A DNA stretch of 33,622 nt from Gymnopilus junonius (lineage: Eukaryota > Basidiomycota > Agaricomycetes > Agaricales > Galerinaceae), in the NCBI GenBank assembly GCA_015501075.1, contig JADNYJ010000347.1, positions 1 through 33,622 of the forward strand, written 5' to 3'. The notes below the pieces were generated by a model. The model saw only the letters and a program-made list of their open reading frames with translations, made no database searches and was not told the origin of the DNA. The first letter of the stretch is position 1; every line of letters starts with the position of its first letter. Of this stretch, positions 32,675 through 33,622 are shown piece by piece. The translations under genes were made by a program, and so were the position numbers.

Positions 32675-33622
32675 CTTTGAAAGGGAACAATTTCAAGTTC
32701 GAATGACGAGGGGAAACTTGAAGTGGCTCCAATGCGCCGCCCGTAAGGTGGAGGTCGTCTCTCAAAAGATTGCGGCCAGAAACCTTTTTTCGGCCGGGTA
32801 TACATATGGGCCAAGGAGTGGGTAAAGAAACGAGCACATGAATTCCTTGATCTAGCCGATAAGCAAATTCAAACTTAAAATTTGTTTGATACACAAAATA
32901 GAACAGAATTCTTGTGTAGTCTTCAACTTACTTAACCGTTGAAGAAAGGCATGCTGCAGAATATACTAGAGGCTCTATAAGCCTTCTGTCCTCATTATCC
33001 TGCCCAACAACTCCCTGCACATTGCGACGGGCTCCACGTTAGCCGGAGCATATCGGTCAAGCTCTCAAGTACATCCGTGATAAACTCCTATGAGGCACGG
33101 TAGCGCTAGTGGTCGTCGACATCGAGCTTGGCATATTATGAGCCAAGCTATGGCATGTGTAATGTTGAATTCAAAAAATCGCTGAGAAGGCGATTTTTCT
33201 CATCCACTGTACATAGTCTTGCTGAATGATAAAAGCTGAGCATACACAGGCTAGAATGCAAATACACAGCAAGACAGAAAATCTTTATCTCATGGTCGTG
33301 CGACCTCCATCTGCGGTGTGCAGGGTCTTGCCCCGCATTGTCTTGTTGGTGACTTTCAGGAACAGGACCATGCTGATGTGTCGCCATTAAATTATCATGT
33401 GTTATCGTAGTGCAAATCCGGCAATCCTCCTTCGAAAGGCAAGTGGCAACGATTATTCTATGGGTGTATTGCCTCTGAAAGGAAGCCGAGACTTTCCGTC
33501 TAGACGAGTACGTACATACACATAGCAAGTTGAGATTTACGGAAGCTTATGCTTACAAGGATATTAATGCGTAAAAGTGAATGCTACCTTCTAATCTACT
33601 TATGTCAAAATGTTCACAAGTA
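32675..33622. other. Upstream region of the permease gene
   Basis: Should hold the permease promoter. A 126-codon minus-strand frame (33148-33528) has no recognisable motif and is not called. No repeat or RNA gene was seen. Confidence 0.45.

Overview
The window looks like genomic DNA of a basidiomycete fungus, most likely an Agaricomycete. The genes are split by many short introns (about 45-70 nt, GT..AG, often with a CTAAC-like branch site), some exons are only 6-24 nt long, housekeeping leaders are pyrimidine-rich, and one gene belongs to a protein family I recall only from mushroom-type fungi. There is no sign of prokaryotic, viral or intact transposon content. 

Layout. 1-1340: no gene recognised. 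1341-4590 (+): Cid1/GLD-2-type RNA nucleotidyltransferase with a long Pro/Ser-rich tail. 5206-5771 (-): LSM7, intact. 5986-9234 (+): importin beta-1 (Kap95 type), head-to-head with LSM7 across about 214 bp. 9235-10404: importin 3' region with a perfect hairpin and a TCTG/TTTG microsatellite. 10405-11825 (+): 2-oxoglutarate/Fe(II) oxygenase of the isopenicillin-N-synthase-like family. 12373-13872 (-): malate dehydrogenase ending in the peroxisomal signal SRL and containing an 8-nt exon. 14755-16192 (-): F-box-like protein. 16193-21309: gene-poor, with a probable broken gene near 18.6-20.2 kb. 21310-22176 (-): intact conserved basidiomycete protein of unknown function. 22177-29995: gene-poor, with scattered coding-like islands on the + strand. 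29996-32674 (-): 21-exon amino-acid/GABA-type permease with a 6-nt exon. 32675-33622: nothing recognised. 

The recognised genes are mostly unrelated housekeeping functions (RNA tailing and U6/mRNA-decay Sm ring, nuclear import, central carbon metabolism, amino-acid uptake). I see no gene cluster or defence-like system. The most striking features are the 6-nt and 8-nt microexons, the PTS1 on malate dehydrogenase, the compact LSM7/importin divergent promoter, and many single-base frame breaks, mostly at short homopolymers, inside otherwise conserved genes. Those breaks suggest residual assembly indels more than true pseudogenes; raw reads would decide. Exon boundaries were read by eye from splice signals and family conservation.
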